Part shown: positions 53,254 to 63,235 of the stretch, one piece after another | Position numbering within the stretch: the first letter of the stretch is position 1 | Layout of the letters: the number at the start of each line of letters is the position of its first letter | Assembly: GCA_963821935.1 (NCBI GenBank) | Contig: CAWGFM010000005.1 | Coordinates: 1,116,001-1,180,000, forward strand | Direction of reading: 5' to 3' | DNA length: 64,000 nucleotides | Source: JAOUEA01 sp963821935 | GTDB taxonomy: Bacteria; Actinomycetota; UBA4738; HRBIN12 | Translations under genes and position numbers: made by a program | Notes under the pieces: generated by a model | Databases searched by the model: none | What the model was told of the DNA's origin: nothing | What the model saw: the letters and a program-made list of their open reading frames with translations, nothing else

Positions 53254-54884
53254 GCTCGGTTCCCCTCACGCGAAGGACCGCGTGGAAGGCACTTCGGCAC
53301 CATCACGAGCAGATGGGTGAGCGTCACCTGCGCCAGCTGTTCGACGAGGACCCCGGTCGCGGGGAGCGATTGGTGGCCGAGGGCGCAGGCCTGTATCTGG
53401 ACTACTCGAAGCATCGCATCACCGATGAGACCATCCAGCTGTTGTTGCAGCTCGCCGACGAAGCGGGCCTGCGTGAGCGCATCGACGCGATGTTCCGCGG
53501 CGATCACATCAACGTGTCGGAGGACCGAGCGGTCCTGCACGTCGCGCTTCGGATGCCCCGGGGTTCCTCGCTGGTGGTCGACGGGTCGGACGTGGTCGAG
53601 CAGGTGCACGAGGTACTGGACCGCATGACGTCGTTCACGGATCGCGTGCGTTCCGGGGAGTGGCTCGGGCACACGGGCCGGCCGATCCGCACCGTGGTCA
53701 ACATCGGCATCGGTGGGTCCGATCTCGGTCCCGTCATGGCCTACGAGGCGTTGCGTCACTTCAGCCGTCGCGACATGACGTTCCGATTCGTGTCGAACAT
53801 CGACGGCACGGACTTCGTGGAGGCCACCCGCGATCTGGACGCCGCGGAGACGCTGTTCATCGTGTCGTCCAAGACGTTCACGACGTTGGAGACCATGACC
53901 AACGCCCACACCGCGCGGGCGTGGACGCTCGACGCGTTCGGCGGCGACGATGCTGCGGTCGCGAAGCACTTCGTGGCCGTCTCGACCAACGCCGAAGGGG
54001 TCGAGGAGTTCGGTATCGATACCGACAACATGTTCGGGTTCTGGGATTGGGTGGGCGGCCGGTACTCCATGGACTCGGCCATCGGTCTGTCCACGATGCT
54101 GGCGATCGGCTCCGATGCCTTCCGCGAGATGCTGGCCGGCTTCCACGAGATGGACGAACACTTCCGCACCACCCCGTTCGACCGCAATCTGCCGGTGATC
54201 ATGGGTCTGCTGGCGGTGTGGTACGGCGACTTCTTCGGCGCCCGGACCGTGGGCGTCATGCCCTACGAGCAGTACCTCAAGCGGTTCCCGGCGTATCTGC
54301 AACAGCTCACGATGGAATCGAACGGCAAGCACGTGACGCTCGACGGCGAACGGGTGGACTACCGCACCGGCGCCATCTACTGGGGAGAGCCGGGCACGAA
54401 CGGTCAGCATTCCTTCTATCAGTTGATCCATCAGGGGACCGAGCTGATCCCGCTGGACCTGATCGGTTTCGCCAAGCCGCTGAACCCGCTGGGCCCCCAT
54501 CACGACGACCTGATGTCCAACGTGTTCGCGCAAGCCGAGGCACTGGCGTTCGGCAAGACACCCGAGCAGGTCCGGGACGAAGGGACGCCGGAGGCCCTGG
54601 TGGCTCATCGCACCTTCGAAGGGAACCGGCCCACGACGACGATCCTGGCCGAACGGTTGACCCCCTACCGGCTGGGCACCCTGGTGGCGCTGTACGAGCA
54701 CAACGTCTTCACCCAGGGCACGATCTGGGGCATCGACTCGTTCGACCAGTGGGGAGTGGAGCTGGGCAAGGTGCTGGCGAAGCGGATCATCCCCGAGCTG
54801 GAGGCCTCGGACGAACCCGAACTCGCGCATGACGGGTCCACCAACGCGCTGATCCGCCGGTATCGAGCGCTGCGAGATGCCTGA
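53250..54884 (+). CDS. pgi: Glucose-6-phosphate isomerase
   Basis: Pgi interconverts glucose- and fructose-6-phosphate. The 544-residue protein shows VVNIGIGGSDLGPVMAYEAL, the phosphate-binding SSKTFTTLETMTNA, the signature GGRYSMDSAIGLSTMLAIG and GTNGQHSFYQLIHQGTELIP with catalytic His. GTG start, coupled to tal; 8-nt overlap with the glucokinase open frame. Confidence 0.96.
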   Translation: MSSVPLTRRTAWKALRHHHEQMGERHLRQLFDEDPGRGERLVAEGAGLYLDYSKHRITDETIQLLLQLADEAGLRERIDAMFRGDHINVSEDRAVLHVALRMPRGSSLVVDGSDVVEQVHEVLDRMTSFTDRVRSGEWLGHTGRPIRTVVNIGIGGSDLGPVMAYEALRHFSRRDMTFRFVSNIDGTDFVEATRDLDAAETLFIVSSKTFTTLETMTNAHTARAWTLDAFGGDDAAVAKHFVAVSTNAEGVEEFGIDTDNMFGFWDWVGGRYSMDSAIGLSTMLAIGSDAFREMLAGFHEMDEHFRTTPFDRNLPVIMGLLAVWYGDFFGARTVGVMPYEQYLKRFPAYLQQLTMESNGKHVTLDGERVDYRTGAIYWGEPGTNGQHSFYQLIHQGTELIPLDLIGFAKPLNPLGPHHDDLMSNVFAQAEALAFGKTPEQVRDEGTPEALVAHRTFEGNRPTTTILAERLTPYRLGTLVALYEHNVFTQGTIWGIDSFDQWGVELGKVLAKRIIPELEASDEPELAHDGSTNALIRRYRALRDA

Positions 54885-55920
54885 GGGGCGAGCGAGTACC
54901 CCCATGATCCTCGCCGGCGACATCGGCGGTACCGGAACGCGGCTCGCCCTGTTCGAACCTGGGTCGAGGGAACCCGTGTCATTGACCAAGTACATCAGTG
55001 CAGAGCACGACGGCCTCCCGCAGATGACCGATGCCTTCCTGTCAGCCCATCCGGCGACCATCGAGGCTGCGGCCTTCGGCGTGGCCGGACCCGTGGTGGA
55101 CGGCAAGACGGAAGCGATCAACCTGGCGTGGCCGGTCGAGGACGCGCAGATGGCGACCGTGCTGGGCCTCGAGGACCCGAAGGTGACGCTCATGAACGAT
55201 CTGGAGGCCAATGCCTCGGGCATCGCGTGGCTCCAGGACGACGATCTGCAGAGCCTGAACGACGGTGACCCCGATGCCGTGGGCAACCGAGTGGTGATCT
55301 CCGCGGGCACGGGTCTGGGGCAGGCGGGCCTGTATTGGGACGGCGTCGAGCACCACGTGTTCGCAACCGAGGGCGGGCACGCGGACTTCGCGCCCGCCGA
55401 CCCGGTGCAGGCGGACCTGCTCGAGTTCCTGCGAGCTGAGCTCGGACACGTCAGCTGGGAACGCGTCTGCTCCGGCATGGGCCTGGTCAACATCGAACGG
55501 TTCTTGCGTGCGCGCGCCGGCGAGCCCGAACCCGACTGGATGGCACGCGGCGGTGACGACGCCGAGATCAGAAACGCCGTCGCCGTTGTCGGAGACGCGG
55601 CCGCCGCGATCGGTGCGGCCGCGATCCGTCACACGGACGATGTCTCCGATGAGGCCTTGGATCTGATGATCGACGTGTACGGACGGCAGGCGGGGAACGC
55701 CGCCTTGACCGTGATGGCGCTGGGAGGTGTCTTCGTGGGCGGTGGCATCGCGCCGAAGATCCTGCCTCGGCTCCACCTGGGTGGCTTCATGGCTGCGTTC
55801 GCAGACAAAGGCCGGTTCGAAGGGCTGATGCGGAGGATCCCGGTCAAGGTCATCCTCAACGACTCGACGGCGTTGCTGGGCGCCGCCCGGCGGGCCTCGC
55901 GTGACCTTCCCGGCGCCTAG
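54877..55920 (+). CDS. glk: Glucokinase, Glk type
   Basis: Glk phosphorylates glucose with ATP. The phosphate-binding motif is ILAGDIGGTGTRLALF, followed by FGVAGPVVDGKTEAINLAWP and VISAGTGLGQAGLYW. HADFAPADPVQADLLEFLR fits the proteobacterial-type Glk family rather than ROK kinases. The longest frame gives 347 residues; the second ATG (54904, MILAGDIGG) matches family N-termini better. Last gene of the tal-pgi-glk operon. Confidence 0.88.
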   Translation: MPEGRASTPMILAGDIGGTGTRLALFEPGSREPVSLTKYISAEHDGLPQMTDAFLSAHPATIEAAAFGVAGPVVDGKTEAINLAWPVEDAQMATVLGLEDPKVTLMNDLEANASGIAWLQDDDLQSLNDGDPDAVGNRVVISAGTGLGQAGLYWDGVEHHVFATEGGHADFAPADPVQADLLEFLRAELGHVSWERVCSGMGLVNIERFLRARAGEPEPDWMARGGDDAEIRNAVAVVGDAAAAIGAAAIRHTDDVSDEALDLMIDVYGRQAGNAALTVMALGGVFVGGGIAPKILPRLHLGGFMAAFADKGRFEGLMRRIPVKVILNDSTALLGAARRASRDLPGA

Positions 55921-56792
55921 GCGCCGGTCTCCGCGGCATCCAGCCTGGCTTCCAGCCTGCGCTGACCCTCATCCTCGGCATGTTTCCACGCGACGGCCAC
56001 GATCAGGATCGCCACCACCAACGCCAGGTTGCCCACGAGCCACATCTGGACCGCGGCCCAACGTTGCTCGACGAGTGCCCGGCCACCCCACGGCTGCGGC
56101 AACGCCGCGTATGTGGGGTACAGGGGCTCGCCGGCGATGTAGATGGCCAGCGCCAGGAACGACATCATCGGCATCGCCAGGAACAGGGAGAGCATGCGCA
56201 CGGGATGCGACATGGGATGGGGTGTGGGATCGCGCCCCACGATGGGCCACCAGTAGATCAGGGCCGCCGTGACCCACGCGATGTGCTCGGCCCGGTGCAC
56301 GAACACATCGCGCAGGGCGGCGTCGAACAGTGGCGACAGGTGGATCGCGAAGGGAACCCCCACGAACAACGCGAACCCCACGACGGGGTTGGACAACGTC
56401 CTGCCGATCGAGCCGCGAAGGATCCAGGTGATCCACCGTGCGCGGCGGGGGGTGCAGGCGCGCAGCGCCAGGGTCACGGGGGCTCCCAGCGCCAACAGGG
56501 GTGGCGCCACGAAGGTCAGGAGCAGGTGTTGCGTCATGTGGACGGAGAACGACGCATCCGCGTAGGCGTCGATCGGAGACGCGAGTGCCAACGCCAACGT
56601 CCCCATGCCGCACCAGAAGGCCAGGCTCCACGCGGCGGGGAACGGCGTGTCGGCGAGCCGGAGCCGTCGCAGTCCACCCGCGTAGACGAACGCGATCGTC
56701 AGCAGCAACGCCACGACGAACGGGTCTGCCGGCCACGTCGCGATCCATGACCACGGTCCCGTTCCCGGGACGACGGAATCCATCCCAAGCAT
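55917..56792 (-). CDS. ctaG: CtaG-type cytochrome oxidase assembly membrane protein
   Basis: The 291-residue protein has about seven helices. SFSVHMTQHLLLTFVAPPLL with its His pair, the internal HLSPLFDAAL, FVHRAEHIAWVTAALIYWWP and PLYPTYAALPQPWG define the caa3-type CtaG family. It helps deliver copper to the aa3 oxidase. It is divergent from the oxidase operon and converges with glk, overlapping its end by 4 nt. Confidence 0.85.
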   Translation of the reverse strand: MLGMDSVVPGTGPWSWIATWPADPFVVALLLTIAFVYAGGLRRLRLADTPFPAAWSLAFWCGMGTLALALASPIDAYADASFSVHMTQHLLLTFVAPPLLALGAPVTLALRACTPRRARWITWILRGSIGRTLSNPVVGFALFVGVPFAIHLSPLFDAALRDVFVHRAEHIAWVTAALIYWWPIVGRDPTPHPMSHPVRMLSLFLAMPMMSFLALAIYIAGEPLYPTYAALPQPWGGRALVEQRWAAVQMWLVGNLALVVAILIVAVAWKHAEDEGQRRLEARLDAAETGA

Positions 56793-56809
56793 CCTCCCAC
56801 CGGCTCGCG

Positions 56810-56838
56810 TTGACGCGTCCGGACGGTTCCAGTTGAAT
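56810..56838 (+). promoter_or_regulatory. Promoter of the bc1-aa3 operon
   Basis: TTGACG (56810-56815), 17 nt, then TTGAAT (56833-56838), 10 nt before the ATG at 56848. This is the best -35/-10 pair in the window. Confidence 0.5.
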
Positions 56839-56847
56839 CACCCGAAC

Positions 56848-57426
56848 ATGGCCCAGGTGGACGATGTGAGGGCGGCGCAGTCGAGCCCCACGTCTCCGGT
56901 GCGGTTCGGCACGATCCTGTTCTTGGCTTCCGAGCTCCTACTGTTCGGTGGACTGTTCGCTGCTTACTTCGGCTTGCGGTCGCGGACGACGCCATGGCCA
57001 CCCGACGGGATCGATACCGACTGGAAACTGGCACTGGCAGGCACCGTGCTGCTGATGCTCTCCAGCTTCTGCCTGGCCAGAGGCCTCGGTCACGCGGCGG
57101 GCGGACGCATCGACTCGCTGCGGCGGTGGACGCTGGTCACGATGGTGCTGGGCGTGGGGTTCCTCGCGCTGGAGGTGTGGGACTGGACGCACGTGCCGTT
57201 CGAGATCTCCAGCAACCCGTACGGCACGATGTACTACACGCTAACTGGTATCCACGGTCTGCACGTGCTGGCGGGGCTGGTGGTGCTGACGATCCTCCTT
57301 GCCCGGTCGCTCCAGGGCGCATATGACAAGGGCAAACTCGACGGTGCGCACTCCATGGCCTACTACTGGCAGTTCTGCGATGTCACGTGGGTCGCGATCT
57401 TCCTGGTGGTGTTCGTGCTGCGATGA
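56848..57426 (+). CDS. ctaE: Cytochrome c oxidase subunit III
   Basis: The 192-residue subunit III has five helices. FLASELLLFGGLFAAYFGLR, YYTLTGIHGLHVLAGLVVL and the C-terminal YYWQFCDVTWVAIFLVVFVL are diagnostic. A TTG 15 nt upstream would overlap the -10 box, so ATG is preferred. First gene of a seven-gene operon in which every junction overlaps by 4 or more nt. Confidence 0.93.
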   Translation: MAQVDDVRAAQSSPTSPVRFGTILFLASELLLFGGLFAAYFGLRSRTTPWPPDGIDTDWKLALAGTVLLMLSSFCLARGLGHAAGGRIDSLRRWTLVTMVLGVGFLALEVWDWTHVPFEISSNPYGTMYYTLTGIHGLHVLAGLVVLTILLARSLQGAYDKGKLDGAHSMAYYWQFCDVTWVAIFLVVFVLR

Positions 57427-58184
57427 CCCGCCGTTCCGCCGAGGCCCGCCTGCTTTCCCGCATCGTGCGTGTCGGCTTGCTGCTCGCTGTCGGAGCCCAG
57501 ATCCTGTGGTCGTTCACCCCGTCGCAGGGCGAGACCCTCTCGGCCACGGCCGAGCAGGGGCAGTCCCTGTTCGAAGCCAACTGTTCGACCTGTCACGGGC
57601 TGGGCGCCGAAGGGACGGAGAACGGCCCCAGTCTGCAGGGCGTCGGTTCCGCCTCGGTCGACTTCATGCTGTCCACCGGCCGCATGCCGTTGGCGGCGCC
57701 CGACGACCAGCCGAACCGTCAGCCACCGAAGTTCGGCGATGAGGAGATCGACGCCTTGGTGGCCTATCTAGCTGAGATCGCACCGGGCGGCCCGCCCATC
57801 CCCGACGTCGCCATCTCGCGCGGCGACCTCCCGACCGGTGCGTCCCTCTTCCTGAACAACTGCTCCGGATGCCATTCGGCCGCGGGCATCGGCGATTCGG
57901 TGGGCGGCGGGCAGATCGCTCCCGACCTGGTGCCCGCCTCTGCCACCCAGATCGGGGAGGCCATCAGGGTGGGCCCCGGCCTGATGCCGGTGTTCGACGC
58001 CGACAACCTGTCCGAGCGCGACGTCGATTCCATCGCCGCCTACCTGTACTGGCTGCGAGACAACGGAGACGAGGGCGGTGCGCAGCTCGGGCGCGTCGGC
58101 GCGGTCGCCGAAGGGCTCGTGGCGTTCGTGGTGGGTCTGGGGTTCCTGATCGTGGTGCTCCGCTTGACGGGGAGCAAGACGTGA
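57423..58184 (+). CDS. qcrC: Diheme cytochrome c subunit QcrC
   Basis: The 253-residue membrane-anchored protein has two haem-c sites, CSTCHGLG (about residue 56) and CSGCHSAAG. The axial Met candidates lie in STGRMPLAAP and GPGLMPVF. An N-terminal helix and a C-terminal anchor (GLVAFVVGLGFLIVVLRL) hold it at the membrane. It bridges the bc1 and aa3 units without a soluble cytochrome c, as in other Actinomycetota. Confidence 0.93.
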   Translation: MTRRSAEARLLSRIVRVGLLLAVGAQILWSFTPSQGETLSATAEQGQSLFEANCSTCHGLGAEGTENGPSLQGVGSASVDFMLSTGRMPLAAPDDQPNRQPPKFGDEEIDALVAYLAEIAPGGPPIPDVAISRGDLPTGASLFLNNCSGCHSAAGIGDSVGGGQIAPDLVPASATQIGEAIRVGPGLMPVFDADNLSERDVDSIAAYLYWLRDNGDEGGAQLGRVGAVAEGLVAFVVGLGFLIVVLRLTGSKT

Positions 58185-59077
58185 AGCGTCCCGACCGGCT
58201 GATCGCCGCGTCGTTCGTCGTGGCGATCGTGTCGGCGTTCGGACTGTTCTTCGTGTACCTGCAGGGTGGTCAGACCCAGGCCGAAGGCGCGCTGCTGTTC
58301 TTCGCGTTGGGGGGCGTCGGCGCGGGGCTGTTGCTGTGGGCCAAGAAGCTCATGCCGCAGATCGTGGACGAAACGCAGTCCCGCCACCACGGACCGGTAC
58401 CCGAAGCCGACAAGGAGACCGCGGCCGCCACGGTGATGGGCGGCGTGGACGAGATGAAACGCCGCACCTTCCTTTCGCGGTTGCTGCTCGGCGCCGCGGG
58501 CGCGCTGGGGCTGGCGGCCCTGTTCCCGATCCGATCCCTCGGAGAGGCGCCCGGCGACTCGCCGTTCTTCACCAAGTGGCAGCGTGGCTCGAAGCTGGTC
58601 GACGTCGAGGGCAACGTGGTCACGAGCGACACGCTCACGGTCGACTCGTTCACGACCGTGTTCCCCGAGGGGGCCGTGGGATCGGCCGACTCGCAAGCGG
58701 TGTTGGTCAAGGTGCAGCCGGACCTGCTGCAACTGCCCACCGATCGTGCCGGGGGGGCTCCCGAAGGTCTCGTCTGCTACTCGAAGATCTGCACGCACGC
58801 CGGATGTCCCCTCGGCCTGTACCTGGCGGAGACGCACGAGCTCCGGTGCCCGTGCCACCAGTCGACCTTCGATGTGCTCAACGGCGCCCAGCCCGTGTAC
58901 GGGCCCGCGCCTCGGCCCTTGCCGCAGTTGCTGATCGAGGTCGGCGACGACGGCACGTTGCGCGCCACGGGCGACTTCACCGAACCGGTCGGCCCCAGCT
59001 TCTGGAACATCACTGACGAGCCCTCAAGTAGCGAAGCGATAGGGCGATCGAACGAGCCCGTGGACGAGCCCTCATGA
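58181..59077 (+). CDS. qcrA: Rieske iron-sulfur subunit QcrA
   Basis: The 298-residue actinobacterial type has three N-terminal helices (AASFVVAIVSAFGLFFVYL, ALLFFALGGVGAGLLLWA and FLSRLLLGAAGALGLAALF, the last preceded by KRR). The cluster ligands are in CTHAGCPLGLY and CPCHQSTFDV. The last 16 residues before the stop come from a 48-bp insertion flanked by a repeated GACGAGCCCTCA and are unlikely to be functional. GTG start, overlapping qcrC. Confidence 0.94.
   Translation: MKRPDRLIAASFVVAIVSAFGLFFVYLQGGQTQAEGALLFFALGGVGAGLLLWAKKLMPQIVDETQSRHHGPVPEADKETAAATVMGGVDEMKRRTFLSRLLLGAAGALGLAALFPIRSLGEAPGDSPFFTKWQRGSKLVDVEGNVVTSDTLTVDSFTTVFPEGAVGSADSQAVLVKVQPDLLQLPTDRAGGAPEGLVCYSKICTHAGCPLGLYLAETHELRCPCHQSTFDVLNGAQPVYGPAPRPLPQLLIEVGDDGTLRATGDFTEPVGPSFWNITDEPSSSEAIGRSNEPVDEPS
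59015..59074. repeat. 48-bp duplication with short dispersed repeat in qcrA tail
   Basis: GACGAGCCCTCA occurs at 59015-59026 and again at 59063-59074, just before the stop. The sequence between contains CTCAAGTAGCGAAGCGATAG, a 2-nt-shorter relative of the repeat at 20679-20741. Length is a multiple of three, so the frame is kept. Confidence 0.6.
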
Positions 59078-60472
59078 TCACCAGACGGTTGGTCGAGGGG
59101 CTCGACGACCGGCTCGACGGGTCGTCGTTCATCGCGCGCAACCTGAAGAAGGTCTTCCCGGACCATTGGTCGTTCATGCTCGGTGAGCTGGCGATGTACA
59201 GCTTCATCCTGCTGATCCTGACGGGAACTTTCCTGGCGTTCTTCTTCGTGGCCTCGCCGGAGCAGACCATCTACACCGGTCCGTACGAACCGCTGCAGGG
59301 CCGGTCCGTGTCGCTGGCCTACGACTCGGTCCTACGCCTGTCGTTCGAGGTGCGCGCCGGTCTGGTGATGCGACAGACCCACCACTGGTCCGCGTTACTC
59401 TTCATGGCTGCGATCGTGGCGCACATGATCCGGGTGTTCTTCACCGGAGCGTTCCGCAAACCCCGGGAGATGAGCTGGCTCCTGGGTGTCGGACTGGTGA
59501 CGGCGGGGATCGCGGCGGGGTTCACCGGCTACTCGCTGCCCGACGACCTGTTGTCGGGCGTGGGGCTGCGCATCGCCTATTCCATCGCGCAGTCGATCCC
59601 ATTCGTGGGCCAGTGGCTCGCCAACATGTTCTTCGGCGGCGAGTTCCCAGGTGATGCGCTGCTGCCACGCCTCCTGACGCTGCACATCTTCGTCATCCCG
59701 TTGGTGATCCTGGGCATGATGTCGGCCCACCTGGCGGTGGTGTGGCATCAGACGCACACGCAGTTCCGGGCGCCGGGCCGCCGTGAGGACACGGTGACCG
59801 GCACCCCGGTCTGGCCCAAGTTCGCGTTGAAATCGGTCGGGTTGGCGTTCATGACGTTCGCCACGCTGACGTTGTTGGGCGGGCTGTTCCAGATCAACCC
59901 GGTGTGGTTCTACGGCCCCTACGTGCCGTACACCGGACCGTCGCCGTCCCAGCCCGACTGGTACGCGGGGTGGCTGGAGGGCTTGCTTCGGCTCTGGCCC
60001 AACTGGGAGTTCACGATCGCCGGCGTCACGGTCGGTGAGCTGTTCCTGCCGGCGATCGTGGTGCCCGGCATCATGTTCACGCTGCTCGCGACCTGGCCGT
60101 TCCTCGAGGCGAGGTTCTCGGGCGACCACGAGTGGCACAACTTCGCGCAGACGCCCACGCGAGGCACCGGTCCGCAGCGCCTTGGGGGCGGCCGCGGTCG
60201 CGTTGATGGTGGTGCTCTTCCTGGCCGGCTCCAACGACGTGCTCGCCAAGTACCTGCAGATCGAGGTGGACACGTTCAACACCGTGTTGAAGGTGCTGGT
60301 GTTCGTGCTGCCGGTGGTGGCGGGCGCCGTCACGTTCCTGGTGTGCCGCGACCTTCACGACCGGCCGCGAGCGCCGGTCGACGGTCCGGCGAGCATGACG
60401 GTCCGTCGAACCGAGCTCGGCGGCTTCGAGGAGATCGACGAGGAGATCGAGGACGAGGTGGAGGCGCGATGA
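59074..60472 (+). CDS. qcrB: Cytochrome b subunit QcrB (one frameshift)
   Basis: Joined length is about 465 residues. Haem ligands are in RQTHHWSALLFMAAIVAHMI and LLTLHIFVIPLVILGMMSAH, each with two His 14 apart. The quinol-site motif is PDWY (SQPDWYAGW), the actinobacterial form of PEWY. A frame break near 60160 separates the last helices (LGAAAVALMVVLFLAGSND) and the acidic C-terminal tail. Oxidises menaquinol with QcrA and QcrC. Confidence 0.93.
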
Positions 60473-61204
60473 ACCGGTGCCGCCGCGTCGTCCACGTGTG
60501 TTGCATGCTCGGGCTGGCTGTGGTGGCGGGCGCGTGTTCGTCGTCGTTCGGCATGCCACGCGGCGTCAGTGAACAAGCGCACGAGACGTTCACCGTCTGG
60601 CAGATCTTCTTCGTCGCCGCGATCGGTGTTGCGGGTCTCGTGTACTTCCTGATCTTCTGGTCCGTCTTCCGGTACCGGCGCCGGCGTTCCGATCCCGGAT
60701 GTGGTCCTCAAGCCTTATCACGAGAGCGTGCCCCTCGAGATCGTCTACACGGCCGTGCCGGTGCTCATCGTGGTGGTCCTGTTCGTGATCTCCGTGCGCG
60801 CCAACGACCGTGTCACCGCGCTCGCGCCCGATCCGTCGCTCACGGTTCGGGTCGAGGCCTTCACGTGGGGGTGGCGTTTCGCCTATCCCGGAGGCGTCGA
60901 GGTCGTGAGCCCTCCCAGCTCGGAGACCACCGCCGGTCCAGTGCTGATGCTGCCGCTTGGGGAGACCGTCCGGTTCCAGCTGACCTCCAACGACACCATC
61001 CACGCATTCTGGGTGCCGGAGTTCCTGTACAAGAAGGACGCCATCCCCGGTCGCACGTTCGAGTTCGACGTGACCCCCACCGAGCAGGGCACGTTCCAGG
61101 GGCATTGCGCCGAGTTCTGCGGTTTGAACCACGCGTACATGAACTTCAAGGTGCGGGTGGTCAGCGGCGCTGACTTCGACGCCTGGTTGCAGGAGGCCGC
61201 ATGA
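60469..61204 (+). CDS. ctaC: Cytochrome c oxidase subunit II (one frameshift)
   Basis: The N-terminus is a lipoprotein-type leader (CCMLGLAVVAGACSSS), followed by two helices (FFVAAIGVAGLVYFLIFWSV and VLIVVVLFVISVRA). The CuA site reads GHCAEFCGLNHAYMNF, with the ligands Cys, Glu, Cys, His and Met; the other His is in DTIHAFWVPEF. A frame break near 60690 lies between the helices. About 243 residues. Confidence 0.93.
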
Positions 61205-62854
61205 CGACGACGGTCGAGCGTCTCCCACAGGCCCAGCAGCCACCGCCCAAGCCCGGCATCGTCCACCGGCTGGTCTCCACCGACCACAAGAACATCGGCA
61301 TCCTCTACTGCGTCACCGCGTTCGCCTTCTTCCTGGTGGGAGGCTCCCTCGCCGAGCTGATGCGCACCGAGCTGGCAGAGCCCAGTCGCCAGCTGTTCTC
61401 GAACGAGAGCTACAACACGCTGTTCACGATCCACGGCACGGTGATGATCTTCTTGTTCGTGGCGCCGTTCGGGACGGGTCTGGCCAACTACCTGATCCCG
61501 CTCCAGATCGGCGCCCCCGACATGGCGTTCCCCCGACTCAACCTGACCTCGTTCTACTTCTTCGTGGGCGCGGGCATCCTGATCCTGCTGGCGGGGTTCG
61601 CGTCGGCGGGCCAAGCCGCAGCCATGGGCTGGACCGCGTACCCGCCGCTGTCAGAGATCCGGCTCTCGCCCGGCGTGGGGCCGGACCTGTGGATCCTGGG
61701 CATCGCCATGATCGCGATCTCCTCGGTCATGAACGGTGTCAACATCCTCACCACCGTGTTCTTGATGCGGGCTCCGGGCATGACCATGTGGCGCCTGCCC
61801 ATCTTCACCTGGAACATGGTCGTGGTCTCGATCCTGGGCCTGGTGGCGTTCCCCCCGGCGGCGGGCGGTCTCACGCTGCTGCTGATCGGCCGACGTCTGG
61901 ACGGACTGGCGTACGACGCCGCCGCGGGCGGTGACCCCACGATCTATCAGCATCTGTTCTGGTTCCTGGGCCACCCGGAGGTCTACATCCTGATCCTGCC
62001 GTTCTTCGGCGTGATCACCGAGATCATCCCGGTGTTCTCGCGCAAGCCGTTGTTCGGCTACACGGGCTTCGTGTTGGCGACGCTCACGATCGGTGCCTTA
62101 TCGACGGGGGTGTGGGCCCACCACATGTTCACCACGGGCGTGGTCGACAATCCGTTCTTCGCCGCGATGACCTTCTTGATCGCGGTGCCCACGGGGGTCA
62201 AGTTCTTCAACTGGGCGGGGTCGATGTGGAACGGGCGCGATCTGGCTGTCGGTCCCCATGCTCTTCTCGATCGGGTTCATGTTGAACTTCCTGATCGGCG
62301 GTGTGACCGGCGTGATGGTTGCCTCGCCGCCCATCGACTACCAAGCCCAGGACACCTACTTCGTGGTGGCGCACTTCCACTACACGATGCTGGGGGGCTC
62401 GGTGTTCGGGATCTTCGCCGCCATCTACTTCTGGTTCCCGAAGATGACGGGTGCGATGCTGCGCGAAGGGCTCGGGCGTGCCGTGTTCGCGTTGCTGTTC
62501 GTAGGGTTCAACCTTACCTTCTGGCCCCAGTTCATCTTGGGCCTGCGCGGCATGCCGCGGCGATACGTGGACTATCCCGAAGGGATCGGCTACGACACCC
62601 CCAACCTGGTCTCGACGATCGGGGCCTACGTGATGGCGGTCTCGGTCCTGGTGTTCCTGTGGGACGTGTGGGTTTCCCTGCGCCGCCGTCATCGAGCCGG
62701 CGACGACCCGTGGGATGCCTACTCGCTGGAGTGGGCCACCACGTCGCCGCCCCCCGAGTACAACTTCGCCGAGTTGCCGCGCATCCGTTCCGAGCGACCG
62801 ACCTACGATCTGCGCCATCCGGATCAGACTCCGTTGCGGGAGCGCGTGACGTGA
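61201..62854 (+). CDS. ctaD: Cytochrome c oxidase subunit I (one frameshift)
   Basis: This aa3-type haem-copper oxidase subunit has about 550 residues. The haem a ligand is in TIHGTVMIFLF, the CuB ligands in FLGHPEVYILILPFFG (with the cross-linked Tyr) and GVWAHHMFTTG, and haem a/a3 His in YFVVAHFHYTMLGGSVF. The Glu of HPEVY is present. A frame break near 62250 lies after AGSMWNGRDL. The start overlaps ctaC. Confidence 0.95.
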
Positions 62855-63235
62855 GGATCGCGACCCGCTACCTGCAGATCCTGTTCGTGTTCGCCGTCGT
62901 CGCCGGTGCCGTCTACTGGTTCGTCACGAAGGAAGCCGTGGGTGCGGTGTTGTTCGCTTCCTTCGCATGCTATGCCTGCGATCGTCGCGGTGTACGCGAT
63001 CCGGCACGGTGCCATGCGAGACCGCCGAAGCGAAGACGATCCTGAGGCCGATCCTCGATCACAGGCGGGTGAGGTGCTCGGCCCGTTCCCGGCCGAGACC
63101 GTCTGGCCCATCTTCCTGGTGCTGGGCTCGATCACGATCGGCGCCAGCCTGATCTACGGGCTCATCCTGTTGCCGGTGGGTGGCGCGCTGTTCGTGTGGT
63201 CGATCGTGGGCTTCACCCGGGAGAGCCGTGGCTGA
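62851..63235 (+). CDS. ctaF: Small aa3 oxidase subunit IV (one frameshift)
   Basis: About 127 residues. The first helix pair (QILFVFAVVAGAVYWFVTKE, AVGAVLFASFACYA) is in one frame. After a break near 62970 it continues AIVAVYAIRHGAMRD and two more helices (VWPIFLVLGSITIGASLIYG and LPVGGALFVWSIVGF). Size, topology and position match the actinobacterial subunit IV. GTG start overlaps ctaD by 4 nt. Confidence 0.8.
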
